Positions 1 to 7,450 of a stretch of 64,000 bases of DNA are shown piece after piece. The stretch covers positions 51,428-115,427 of the forward strand of contig JACPPF010000183.1 of NCBI GenBank assembly GCA_016191165.1. Direction: 5' to 3'. The first letter of the stretch is position 1. Each line of letters begins with the position of its first letter. A program made the position numbers and the translations under genes. This DNA is from Planctomycetota bacterium (lineage in GTDB: Bacteria > Planctomycetota > Planctomycetia > Gemmatales > Gemmataceae). The notes below the pieces were generated by a model. The model did no database searches, was not told where the DNA came from, and worked only from the letters and a program-made list of their open reading frames with translations.

Positions 1-1
1 T

Positions 2-85
2 TTGCTGACTCCAGGCTTCATGTACGGGGTCGATCGGACCAACGACGGCGGGAACGAGACGATCTTCGAGGCATTCCACGGCTAG
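2..85 (+). CDS. C-terminal end of an unidentified protein (partial)
   Basis: An open frame enters from the left edge and stops at TAG 83-85. It gives about 27 residues ending in ETIFEAFHG. I do not recognise the family and cannot see an upstream start. It could be a chance open frame, but the composition is protein-like and the frame closes cleanly. Confidence 0.3.
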   Translation: MLTPGFMYGVDRTNDGGNETIFEAFHG

Positions 86-702
86 ACGCGCCGTGGTGGG
101 ACGGCGACGGACGGGGGCCTTCGGCGCGCGGCGCCACGGCCATAGTTTGGACCAAAACATGGAAAGATTCCTTCGGCAACCTGGCGACCACCAATGCCGC
201 GGCGGGAAGCGGCAACGTTGGCCCATGGCTTTGCGTCCCCACGTCACCGTGGGTTTGCTCTTGTCGGGAATCAGCAATTTACTGATTCTGACAAAACCAT
301 AGCTCATGACGACTATGCAGGCAAATCCGATGATGCCGATCCGGGCGCAAATGCCGGTAGGATCGACGCACCCGCGCGCCGCACAAGCGTTCAACGGTGA
401 CGATTACGTGGGAAATGCCAACGTTGCAGCCACGTTGGGGGAGATCCATTCCGTTTCCAGGCGTCCTGCCCGCCGAGCGTATTGTACAAATGCACCGTGG
501 TGGGGATATTCTTGAAATGCGGATATTGGCAGAAAATCAAAGAATAGCTTGTCAACGCAATCCGATCACGGGAAGTCTGTCGATTGGGTTCCCGGCGCCG
601 GGCATTGCCTGGCGACAACAACTGCGCTTGCTCGATCCGCGGTTTCCGCTAAATTGGAATAGGGCGCCGGTTCGATTGAACGATAGACTCTGGGGATTGT
701 GA
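86..702. other. 617-base stretch without a supported gene
   Basis: Several short overlapping open frames occur on both strands, but none has a convincing Shine-Dalgarno sequence, recognisable motif or coding-like composition. The longest plus-strand frame (397-702) ends directly against the fmdD start and looks like random translation. The promoter of fmdD should lie here, but I see no certain -35/-10 pair. Confidence 0.5.
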
Positions 703-1041
703 ATGGCGGCAAAGCGTTATTTGATGAATGCAGGCCGAACCACCAAGCAGGGCCAGCAGATCAACATCGGCAAGGACTCCCCGGAATACCTGGCGCTCAC
801 GACCACCATCTTCATGAATGCCGACGACATGAAAGAGGCCGGCATCACTTCGGGCGTGAACGTGCGGGTCGTCTCCGACAACGGCGAGGCGATCTTTCTG
901 TGCAAGGAAGGCAAGATTCCGGCGGGGATCATCTTCGTCGCCTACGGCCCGCCGACCTGCAAGTTGATGGGCCAAACCACGGACGGAACCGGCATGCCAA
1001 CGTCGAAGGGCTGGGAAGTTGAAGTCGAACCCATCGTTTAG
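703..1041 (+). CDS. fmdD: Formylmethanofuran dehydrogenase subunit D-like (molybdopterin dinucleotide-binding)
   Basis: The 112-residue protein matches the small FmdD/FwdD subunit of archaeal formylmethanofuran dehydrogenase. That subunit forms the C-terminal molybdopterin-guanine-dinucleotide-binding beta-barrel completing the catalytic FwdB subunit. Features recalled from the family are the N-terminal GRTTKQGQ segment, the IGKDSPEY segment, and the late GPPTCKLMGQTTDGTGMP segment. Length is normal for a stand-alone FmdD. It lies 1.6 kb upstream of fhcB on the same strand, separated by two unrelated small genes, so the two products probably form one active site. Many bacterial Fhc complexes are described as inactive in redox, so keeping a cofactor-binding subunit argues for a working molybdenum or tungsten enzyme here. 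The ATG at 703 follows directly on a TGA in the same frame. Confidence 0.8.
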   Translation: MAAKRYLMNAGRTTKQGQQINIGKDSPEYLALTTTIFMNADDMKEAGITSGVNVRVVSDNGEAIFLCKEGKIPAGIIFVAYGPPTCKLMGQTTDGTGMPTSKGWEVEVEPIV

Positions 1042-1042
1042 C

Positions 1043-1061
1043 CGCGTGCCTCTGGCACGCG
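1043..1061. repeat. Short hairpin after fmdD
   Basis: A perfect 8-bp inverted repeat (CGCGTGCC / GGCACGCG) with a 3-nt loop begins two bases after the fmdD stop codon. Its 3' arm runs into the GAGGAG ribosome-binding site of the next small gene. It could therefore modulate translation of that gene as well as stabilise the fmdD message. No T-tract follows, so it is not a classical terminator. Confidence 0.6.
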
Positions 1062-1072
1062 AGGAGTGCAAT

Positions 1073-1228
1073 GTGAACCCCAACGAACTCGAAATCAGCG
1101 GCCCCGATCCCAGGCCCTCGCCGGACTTGGCCGACGCGCAAGACGTGCTGGCGTGGGAAGAAATTAGCGCCGGCCGCTACATGCCGCGCCGCATCCGCGG
1201 CAGTTTGCGTGGTCGCGTGCTGGGCTGA
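1073..1228 (+). CDS. Small conserved-looking 51-residue protein
   Basis: A GTG start at 1073 is preceded by a good ribosome-binding site (GAGGAG, 1061-1066). The product begins VNPNELEISGPDPRP and ends with a basic tail, PRRIRGSLRGRVLG. I recognise no domain. The composition (acidic/proline first half, arginine-rich end) and the tight position 31 nt behind fmdD suggest co-transcription with the dehydrogenase subunit, but no function can be assigned. The alternative upstream start inside fmdD would overlap that gene and has no ribosome-binding site. Confidence 0.5.
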   Translation: MNPNELEISGPDPRPSPDLADAQDVLAWEEISAGRYMPRRIRGSLRGRVLG

Positions 1229-1300
1229 ACGTTTCTGGTGCCGCCCGGTCCGGGCGAACAAGAGGTGTTGCGACCTAATCGTTGAAAACCCGGAGAATCC

Positions 1301-2026
1301 ATGAGCACAACTACATCCACTGAATTGGAAGAAGAACTGGAGAGCAAAAAATTCCAAGACGCCGTTCAGGCGGTGGCATTCCTCACGACTCGCTCAGGCT
1401 CTGATCGGAGGATTTCGCTTCCAAACCCATTTTTAGGAGGCCTGGAGGGGCAGTTCTGGAGGTGGAATAGGATAGCCGGTCAGTTCATTAAACAGGACAA
1501 GGCCGACCAAGCACTTGAGGTATGGTCGGCCATGTACCTCTCTCTTCTGGCGATTCAGGGCCGTTACCACCAGCGATTGCACAAGGGGATGGCGTTGTGC
1601 AACATTGGATATGCCCTAGGTAAAATCCACGGGGAAAGGGCTAACCAAGCCAAAAGTTGGATCCTTGGAATTATCGAGGACATTTTCACGGATGTTGACA
1701 GCGTCGAGGAAGGACTCAATCACAAAAACCTCCTGTCGATGCAGAACGTTACGGCTCCACGAATTCGTCAACTCGTTTCCGCAGTTCGCCTTCGTGTCTT
1801 CGATGAGGCGATAACGCCCTTATTCCCAGAATCGTGTGTCGATTTCATTGTGACGCCCGCGGTTGATGCTCCTTCCATCGTTGCTCTCAAGTATATTGGC
1901 GACCTTCAGTCGTGCATCAATAGCGCCTCCCCGGATTTGCCAAGGGAGGACGGAACGTACTGGAACGTGCTCAAGAAATGCTGGTCGTTCCTGGATTGGT
2001 CAAAGGGGGTGATCAGTGACGACTGA
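1301..2026 (+). CDS. Hypothetical protein, 241 aa
   Basis: Soluble, mostly helical-looking protein with a charged N-terminus (ELEEELESKKFQ) and no signal peptide or membrane segment. The middle part (about residues 60-125) has helix-pair character reminiscent of TPR-like folds (QDKADQALEVWSAMYLSL), but no family is recognised. Base composition is visibly more AT-rich than in the flanking fhc genes, which suggests later insertion between fmdD and fhcB. Its 3' end overlaps the next gene by 11 nt, so the two are probably translationally coupled and may work together. Confidence 0.6.
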   Translation: MSTTTSTELEEELESKKFQDAVQAVAFLTTRSGSDRRISLPNPFLGGLEGQFWRWNRIAGQFIKQDKADQALEVWSAMYLSLLAIQGRYHQRLHKGMALCNIGYALGKIHGERANQAKSWILGIIEDIFTDVDSVEEGLNHKNLLSMQNVTAPRIRQLVSAVRLRVFDEAITPLFPESCVDFIVTPAVDAPSIVALKYIGDLQSCINSASPDLPREDGTYWNVLKKCWSFLDWSKGVISDD

Positions 2027-2441
2027 CCCCAGCGCGAAGGCAGCCGGACCGGAAAAACCCAAATCCCAACCGGTTCCACAGCAGGATGGGCCGACTCGGG
2101 CAAACGTTCCTAAACCCCGTGCGCCGAGGCGGTCCCATGCGGAGGCAGTAGAACGGCATCTTGCCGATCTTCAACAAAGACTTTCCAATCGCGAGCAGGA
2201 AATTGAACGTAATCGAAAAGAACTTGCCGATGCACAGGAACGAGAACGTGCACTCCAGAAACAAATCCTACCATTGTCGAACGCACAGGCAGCGAGAACT
2301 TGGACTTCGTTCTGGCTGGGGTTGCTCATTAGTATTGTTACCGTCGCGATGATCATCGGCGGCGCGTTGATAAGAGGGTGTTTTGCAATTGAACGCTTGT
2401 TCACAACAGGCGCTACTTCAATACGATTTTTCCCCTACTAA
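2016..2441 (+). CDS. Coiled-coil protein with one membrane segment, 141 aa
   Basis: GTG start inside the end of the preceding gene, giving a coupled pair. Residues 1-40 are proline/basic-rich. About 45-90 form a heptad-like charged helix (HLADLQQRLSNREQEIERNR and onward) that should be a coiled coil. About 98-120 (FWLGLLISIVTVAMIIGGAL) form a single transmembrane helix near the C-terminus. The layout suggests a tail-anchored cytoplasmic coiled coil, possibly a membrane tether for the 241-aa partner. No known family is recognised. Composition is AT-richer than the neighbours, as for its partner. Confidence 0.55.
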   Translation: MTTDPSAKAAGPEKPKSQPVPQQDGPTRANVPKPRAPRRSHAEAVERHLADLQQRLSNREQEIERNRKELADAQERERALQKQILPLSNAQAARTWTSFWLGLLISIVTVAMIIGGALIRGCFAIERLFTTGATSIRFFPY

Positions 2442-2490
2442 AATGGCCGTTTCCCGGCTCGAAAAGTCGTTTCGATGCGGCAAACTGGGC

Positions 2491-2530
2491 AAGAAATCGA
2501 ATTCAAAAACAAGAAATCGAATTCAAAAAC
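2491..2530. repeat. Two tandem copies of a 20-bp unit
   Basis: The 20-mer AAGAAATCGAATTCAAAAAC occurs twice in direct succession in the AT-rich gap before fhcB (2442-2651). It looks like a recent slippage or duplication event. No gene is supported in this gap. The tandem copies lie 122 nt upstream of the fhcB ATG. Confidence 0.85.
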
Positions 2531-2651
2531 ACCCTCTAAGTTCGGACGCTCAACAGGGCGCAGGTTTTGGGGCCGGTTGGGCATTGATTTGTCTTGGCGG
2601 ACTCATTCAAGTGGTGTTTGGTTGGCTCAAATAGAGCTTCGGAGTACAGGA

Positions 2652-3980
2652 ATGCCTCTAACCATCGTCAAAAACGCCACCTGCACTTTTTGTGGCTGCG
2701 TCTGCGATGACATCGAGTTGCATGCCGACGGTATACGAATCACCGAGACCAAACGAGCGTGCAGCCTCGGCGAATCGTGGTTCAAGAATCACACCGCGGA
2801 ACACCTCTATCCCGACGCGCTGATTGATGGCCATCCCGCCACCGTGGATGACGCGGTTGAGGCCGCCGCCGATTACTTGCTGAACGCGGACATGCCGCTC
2901 GTTTATGGCATGAGCAATATCACCTGTGAGGCTCAGCGGGAAGCGGTGTCGCTGGCCGAGTTGGTTGGCGCGGTTGTCGATAGCCACACCTCGCTCTGAC
3001 ACGGGCCAACCGAGATTGCCGCCCAGTTGGGCGGAAAGGTGACCTGCACGCTGGGCGAAGTGAAAAACCGGGCCGACTTCATGATCTACTGGGGAGGCAA
3101 CCCGGCCGAATGCCACCCCCGGCACTTCACGAAATATTCCCTCACGCAAAAAGGCAAGTTCACGCCCAAGGGACGCAAAGACCGCACCATGGTCCTTGTC
3201 GATATCCGCGAGACTCCCAGCGCCAAGGCGGCCGACGTATTCTTGCAGGTTCGGCCCGGCAAGGACTTCGAACTCGTCACCGCGCTGCGTGCGATCGTCA
3301 AGGGCCAGCGCGTCAACGAGGCCGCCGTCGCCGAGACGGGACTGCCTCTTGAAAAGCTGCACGAGCTCGTCGCCATGATGAAGGCGGCCCGCTTCGGCAT
3401 CATCTTCTTCGGCATGGGCCTGTCGATGACGCGCGGCAAGCACATGAACTCCGCCGCCGTCCTGATGCTCGCCGCCGAGATGAACGCGTTCACGAAATTC
3501 GTGGCCATGCCGATGCGAGGCCACGGCAACGTCACCGGCGCCGATGTCGTCATGCGCTACACGACGGGCTATCCGTTCGGCGTCAACCTGTGCCGTGGGT
3601 ATCCGCGTTTCAATCCTGGCGAGTTTTCGACGGTGGACCTGCTTGTGCGCGGCGACAACGACGCCTGCCTGGTACTCGGCGCCGACCCGGGCGCGACGAT
3701 GCCGCAGCCGGCGATTAACCATCTGGCGCGCATCCCGACGATCACCCTCGATCCCAAGGTTACGCACACGAGCCGGCTATCGCGCGTTCACATCACGACG
3801 GCGGTGACCGGCGTCAGCGCCCCGGGAACCGCGTACCGCATGGACGAGATCCCGCTGCCGTTGCGACCAGCGCTGAAGTCGCCGTACCCGACGGATGAAG
3901 AGGTCGTGCGACGCATTCGCGAGGCAGTCATGCGCCGGCCGGCGTGGCTGCCGGAGCGCAATGCGGAGATGGTGGTGTAG
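2652..3980 (+). CDS. fhcB: Formylmethanofuran dehydrogenase subunit B, predicted selenoprotein (Sec at TGA 2997-2999)
   Basis: Catalytic molybdopterin subunit (FwdB/FmdB/FhcB family, formate dehydrogenase superfamily) that interconverts formate or CO2 and the formyl-carrier. Read with TGA as selenocysteine it is 442 residues. Residues 11-18 (CTFCGCVC) plus Cys37 form the N-terminal [4Fe-4S] motif. Residue 116 is the TGA, in the context TSL-U-HGPT, the Sec/Cys-His-Gly-Pro signature of formate dehydrogenase H and FwdB, where this residue binds Mo or W. The frame continues without any shift for a further 326 codons of clear FwdB sequence (IYWGGNPAECHPRH, FGMGLSMTRG, RGHGNVTGADVV). A SECIS-like hairpin follows the TGA. 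The Methylobacterium FhcB is reported to have lost these residues, so this one should be redox-active. Start at ATG 2652 is chosen because it precedes the iron-sulfur motif by the usual short distance. A nonsense mutation is the alternative but explains neither context nor hairpin. Confidence 0.88.
3019..3034 (+). promoter_or_regulatory. Predicted bacterial SECIS element of fhcB
   Basis: A perfect 6-bp G/C stem (CCGCCC / GGGCGG) carries the 4-nt loop AGTT. Loop base G3026 and the following T match the G-U expected in a bacterial apical loop read by SelB. The first loop base is 26 nt after the last base of the TGA, inside the range usual for bacterial SECIS elements. A weaker outer helix (3009-3011 with 3038-3040) can extend it. 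It lies within the coding region, as is normal in bacteria. Confidence 0.75.
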
Positions 3981-4010
3981 CGCGCGGATAAGATGAAAGG
4001 AGGGTGTTCC

Positions 4011-4367
4011 ATGGTCAGCGAAATCACGCTAATCGATAAGGGCCGAGGACTGCAGCTCTCAACGAGCCGCATTACGGTGATGGACTTGGTCCAGTACTTC
4101 AAACATGATTGGTCCTACGAAGAAATCATGCAGTGGATTCCTTCGCTGACTCGCGAAGAGATCGCTGTGGTCGAAGCATACTATCGCGAACACAAGAACG
4201 AGCTGGACGAGGAAGATCGAAAGATCGACGAGTATCGCGAAGAGCAAGCACGGCTTCAGGCCCTCCGTTTCCCGATTCCCGACGAAACCAGGGAGGAAAA
4301 ACTTGCTCGCTTCCGGAAGTTGCTGAAGGCGCGTGAGGAGAAAAACGGTGAAGGGAATCCTCGCTGA
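4011..4367 (+). CDS. DUF433-type antitoxin, module 1
   Basis: The 118-residue product opens with a DUF433 helix-turn-helix-like domain (about residues 1-60: STSRITVMDLVQYFKHDWSY, then MPS/IPSLTREEI). A long charged helical tail follows (65-118) that is likely to bind the toxin. DUF433 proteins usually act as DNA-binding antitoxins of PIN-like toxins. ATG 4011 is chosen because AAAGGAGGG lies just upstream; an earlier in-frame ATG (3993) lies before this site. It starts 30 nt after fhcB and overlaps the next gene by 20 nt, typical of a coupled toxin-antitoxin pair. A paralogue sits at 11188. Confidence 0.8.
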   Translation: MVSEITLIDKGRGLQLSTSRITVMDLVQYFKHDWSYEEIMQWIPSLTREEIAVVEAYYREHKNELDEEDRKIDEYREEQARLQALRFPIPDETREEKLARFRKLLKAREEKNGEGNPR

Positions 4368-4764
4368 TGCCAACATCACCGGCCCGATCGAATCGCTCGT
4401 CCACCAGATGCAATCCGGTACGTGGGTCGAGTTCTGGACGGCGCTCGGTCTGCAATTCAAACGATTCGACGACTTGGGGCTGTCGCCGGATGCGTCCGAC
4501 TTCACCGTCTGGCAGACTTGCCAATCCGAGCATTTAATTCTGATTACCGCCAATCGCAATAAGAAGTCTGCGGATTCCCTGGAAGAGACGATTCTTCAGT
4601 ACAATCAGCCTGATAGCCTACCGGTGTTTACAATCTCTAATATGGAAGCGTTTGGCGCTAGCCGAACCTACGCGGAAAAGGTTCTGGAGCATCTGTACGA
4701 TTACCTGCTGCGCATCGACGAATTCCGCGGCACCGGGCGGTTGTATTTGCCGCAGAAGCAATAG
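4348..4764 (+). CDS. PIN-like toxin candidate, module 1
   Basis: The 138-residue protein begins VKGILADANI, with an acidic residue early on beta-strand 1 as in PIN/DUF5615-like RNases. The central LILITANRN segment (about residues 68-76) fits the conserved strand with T/S-x-N. It ends with YDYLLRIDEFRGTGRLYLP, which is almost identical in the second module. GTG 4348 is chosen because of GAGGAG at 4337-4342 and because the paralogue uses the same GTG in the same GAGAAAAACGGTG context. Paired with the DUF433 gene it is best read as a type II toxin, but not all catalytic acids can be placed with confidence. Confidence 0.65.
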   Translation: MKGILADANITGPIESLVHQMQSGTWVEFWTALGLQFKRFDDLGLSPDASDFTVWQTCQSEHLILITANRNKKSADSLEETILQYNQPDSLPVFTISNMEAFGASRTYAEKVLEHLYDYLLRIDEFRGTGRLYLPQKQ

Positions 4765-4814
4765 TACAACTCCAGAAAGCTGATTGAAAAACACTTTCTC
4801 ACCAGAACCGAGAA

Positions 4815-5240
4815 ATGACGCATTTCCTTGATGAGTGGCTGATTCGAAAACGTGGTCGTCCGTTGCTCTCGATACGAGAGGCGAGGACATCGCGTTTCAA
4901 GTATACGCGACAACTAGGAGCGCGCGGCCATTTTGCCGTAGTTCAACTTCGAGGTGAGCCAGCCAGTGATTTCGCGTTCCGATCCCGCGTAAACTGGCTG
5001 GTACGAGGAGCGGATTACTCCACCGCCGTGCTGGACGGGATCCTCGACGAACTATTCGCGTCTAACCTTGGGCATGTCGTAGCGAAAGTTCACTTTACAC
5101 TGGAAGCGATCGAATGGCACGAAGTGGATTCCTGCGCGGTCGCGTTCTACCACGCGGCTCGTGGTGCCGTGCGTGAAATCCTCGGACTTGATACCTACAA
5201 AGATCATAACGTAGAATTACCCTACCCAAGGCGAGATTAG
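4815..5240 (+). CDS. Hypothetical protein, 141 aa
   Basis: Soluble protein without signal peptide or transmembrane segment. It is basic at the N-terminus (IRKRGRPLLSIREARTSRFK) and has a mixed alpha/beta central part. No motif is recognised. It follows toxin module 1 by 50 nt on the same strand and ends six bases before the fhcA remnant, so it may be cargo associated with the module. ATG 4815 is the first start in the frame; there is no strong ribosome-binding site. Confidence 0.5.
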   Translation: MTHFLDEWLIRKRGRPLLSIREARTSRFKYTRQLGARGHFAVVQLRGEPASDFAFRSRVNWLVRGADYSTAVLDGILDELFASNLGHVVAKVHFTLEAIEWHEVDSCAVAFYHAARGAVREILGLDTYKDHNVELPYPRRD

Positions 5241-5246
5241 ACCGGC

Positions 5247-5399
5247 ATGCTTCGCATCAAAGGCGGCAAAGTCTACGACCCCGCCCACAATATCAACGGC
5301 GTCGTCCAGGACATCTGCATGGACAATGGCCTTCACGATTCCGTCCCAGCGCGTACACGAAGGTCCTCGCCCGGCACCCTCAATGACCCATTTGCCTGA
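5247..5399 (+). pseudogene. Truncated 5' remnant of a second fhcA
   Basis: The first 28 codons (5247-5330) read MLRIKGGKVYDPAHNINGVV and on to DICMDNG. They match the start of the intact FhcA at 16017-14395 at 21 of 28 residues. After DNG all similarity stops and the frame closes at TGA 5397 with unrelated sequence. This is therefore the left end of a lost fhcA copy on the same strand as fhcB. It implies that fhcB and an fhcA were once neighbours and that the present gene scatter is secondary. The remainder up to the FAD oxidoreductase holds nothing recognisable. Confidence 0.85.
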
Positions 5400-5468
5400 T
5401 AAGGAATTACGTCAATTGGGTGAAGATAATTAATGCTGAAAATCGAATGCCCTCCTCAAAATACCCGC

Positions 5469-6611
5469 ATGAAATCGCACTATGACGTCGCCGTGGTCGG
5501 CGCCGGGGTTCTCGGTTTGGCGCACGCCTACCACCTGGCACGCCGCGGCTTGAAGACCGTGGTCTTCGAACGCACGCCGCACGCCCGGGGCGCGTCGGTG
5601 CGCAACTTCGGCATGTTGTGGCCCATCGGTCAGCCACCCGGCCCGCGCTATCGGCTGGCGCGGCGCAGTCTGGAGATCTGGCGCGAAGTCCTGCAAGCCA
5701 GTGGCCTTTGGTACGATTCGACCGGCTCGCTCCACCTGGCATACCATGACGACGAGGCGCAAGTCCTTGACGAATTCGTCCATCTTGCCGGCGACGATTG
5801 CTCCGTTTCACTCCTTGACGCTTCGGCGGTCACCAGGCGATTCCCCGCGCTAAACCCGGAAGGCCTGCGCGGCGGCATGTGGAGCGACACCGAGGTGACC
5901 GTCGATCCGCGCCAGGTCATCGCCGGTTTGCCAGGCTGGCTAAACCGAACGCTCGCCATCGATTTCGTGTTCGGCACGTCCGTGCTTGGCTATGATCGGC
6001 CGGTAATACGGACCACGGGCCCGGAATGCCGGGCTGACCGCCTGGTGGTATGCACCGGCGCCGATTTTCGTGAGCTGGCGCCGCAGTCCTTCGCCGAGGC
6101 GGGATTGGTCCCGTGCAAGCTGCAGATGATGCGCTCGGCGCCTTATGGTCCCGAATTCCGCGTTGGCACCATGCTCGCCGCCGGCCTGACGCTGCGCCAT
6201 TATCAGGCTTTTTCCGCGTGTCCGAGCTTGCCCGCCTTGATTCAGCGCTTCGATTCCGAAATGCCCGAGTATGGCAAGTTCGGCATTCATGTGCTGCTGT
6301 CGCAAAACGGCCTCGGTGAACTGGTGATCGGCGATTCCCATGAATATGGCGCGGCGATTTCGCCGTTCGACAATTCACGTATCGACGAACTGGTCTTACA
6401 ATACCTGCGGACGTTCATCAACATTCCGGACCTACGCATTGCCGCGCGCTGGCATGGCGTCTATGTCAAGCATCCAACGGACCTCTACGTGGTGGCGCAT
6501 CCCCAGCCCGGGATGATGGCGGTGACCGGCGTCGGCGGCGCTGGCATGACCCTCTCGTTCGGGCTCGCGGAGCAGACCATCCATGCGTGGCTTGGAGATT
6601 CTCATGGTTGA
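5469..6611 (+). CDS. FAD-dependent oxidoreductase of phosphonate gene clusters (HpnW/PbfD-like)
   Basis: A DAO-family flavoenzyme of 380 residues with the N-terminal dinucleotide-binding motif VVGAGVLGLAHAYHLARRG (about residues 9-27) and a C-terminal GVGGAGMTLSFGLAE segment contacting FAD. The size and the partner gene match the phosphonate-cluster subgroup TIGR03364, proposed to oxidise an aminophosphonate (2-aminoethylphosphonate derivatives, for example N-methylated forms) at the C-N bond. The phosphonatase-like gene overlaps its end by 8 nt, so the two are coupled. ATG 5469 directly precedes the Rossmann strand; an ATG at 5433 would add 12 residues. Substrate is inferred from context, not from active-site residues. 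Confidence 0.75.
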   Translation: MKSHYDVAVVGAGVLGLAHAYHLARRGLKTVVFERTPHARGASVRNFGMLWPIGQPPGPRYRLARRSLEIWREVLQASGLWYDSTGSLHLAYHDDEAQVLDEFVHLAGDDCSVSLLDASAVTRRFPALNPEGLRGGMWSDTEVTVDPRQVIAGLPGWLNRTLAIDFVFGTSVLGYDRPVIRTTGPECRADRLVVCTGADFRELAPQSFAEAGLVPCKLQMMRSAPYGPEFRVGTMLAAGLTLRHYQAFSACPSLPALIQRFDSEMPEYGKFGIHVLLSQNGLGELVIGDSHEYGAAISPFDNSRIDELVLQYLRTFINIPDLRIAARWHGVYVKHPTDLYVVAHPQPGMMAVTGVGGAGMTLSFGLAEQTIHAWLGDSHG

Positions 6612-7281
6612 CCTGGTCGTTTTCGATATGGCGGGGACCACGGTATACGACGGTGACGCCGTCAGCGATTCGTTTCGCGCGGCCCTGTCGGCGGTCGGCG
6701 TCGTTCCCGACCCGATCGCGGTCAACAACGTCATGGGCCTCCACAAGCCAGAGGCGATTCGCATCCTGCTCGCGGCGGCTGGCCGTACCGTTTCAGACCA
6801 GGTCGTCGATGCCATTCACGCCGACTTCGTTCAGCGCATGACACATTATTACAAGACCGATCCCGCAGTCCGGGAAGTGCCCGGGGCCGCCGCGGTTTTC
6901 AGACAACTCCGCGCGGCTGGAATCAAGGTCGCGCTCAACAGCGGGTTCAGCCGAGGAATTGTGGACGTGATTCTCGATCGGCTGGGCTGGACGCACGCCA
7001 TCGACGCCAGTGTCGCCAGCGATGAGGTGCCGAAAGGCAGGCCCGATCCCGCGATGATTCGCACGCTGATGCAAAAGCTCAACCTCCAGGACGCGGGCCG
7101 AGTCGCCAAGGTCGGTGACACACCGGTCGATCTGGCGGAAGGTTTCGCGGCCGGCTGCGGCGTGGTGATCGGCGTCACCACGGGAAGCTTCAGCCGAGCC
7201 CAACTCGAAGAGCATCGGCACACCCGCATCCTGGATTCGGTTATCCTGTTGCCGGATTTGCTGCTTCACGCGCCCGCCTGA
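6604..7281 (+). CDS. Phosphonatase-like HAD hydrolase (TIGR03351 type)
   Basis: HAD-superfamily phosphohydrolase of 225 residues. Motif I is VFDMAGTTVYD (nucleophile Asp, with MAGTT as in phosphonoacetaldehyde hydrolases), motif II is the Ser in LNSGFSRG, and the late acidic motif is KVGDTPVDLAEG. It is shorter than PhnX and fits the subgroup seen beside HpnW-type oxidases, proposed to split the C-P bond of the oxidised aminophosphonate and release phosphate. ATG 6604 has GGAG upstream and overlaps the oxidase stop, showing a two-gene operon. The matching HD oxygenase and alcohol dehydrogenase lie 9 kb away on the other strand. Confidence 0.78.
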   Translation: MVDLVVFDMAGTTVYDGDAVSDSFRAALSAVGVVPDPIAVNNVMGLHKPEAIRILLAAAGRTVSDQVVDAIHADFVQRMTHYYKTDPAVREVPGAAAVFRQLRAAGIKVALNSGFSRGIVDVILDRLGWTHAIDASVASDEVPKGRPDPAMIRTLMQKLNLQDAGRVAKVGDTPVDLAEGFAAGCGVVIGVTTGSFSRAQLEEHRHTRILDSVILLPDLLLHAPA

Positions 7282-7450
7282 TGCTCGATTATTCGCGCTC
7301 TCTTTCGTACAATGATCCCAGGTGCGACGCGCGTCCAGTTTTCGCGTCGGCGCGATCCTACACGTTTCCGGCTGCCTCGAAAACGTCACGTCTGGCTACG
7401 AAAAGACTCCGTAACAAGTGTCGCCCGGGCCACTTACCAAGGAGCCAGTG

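Noticed and set aside
397..702. 101-codon frame ending directly before fmdD
   Set aside because: No ribosome-binding site or motif; composition like translated intergenic DNA.
2491..2530. Start of a CRISPR array
   Set aside because: Only two directly abutting 20-bp copies with no spacers and no cas genes nearby.
2997..2999. Frameshift or plain nonsense mutation as the explanation of the fhcB TGA
   Set aside because: No frame change is needed, the residue is exactly the Sec/Cys catalytic position followed by HGP, and a SECIS-like hairpin follows at proper spacing.
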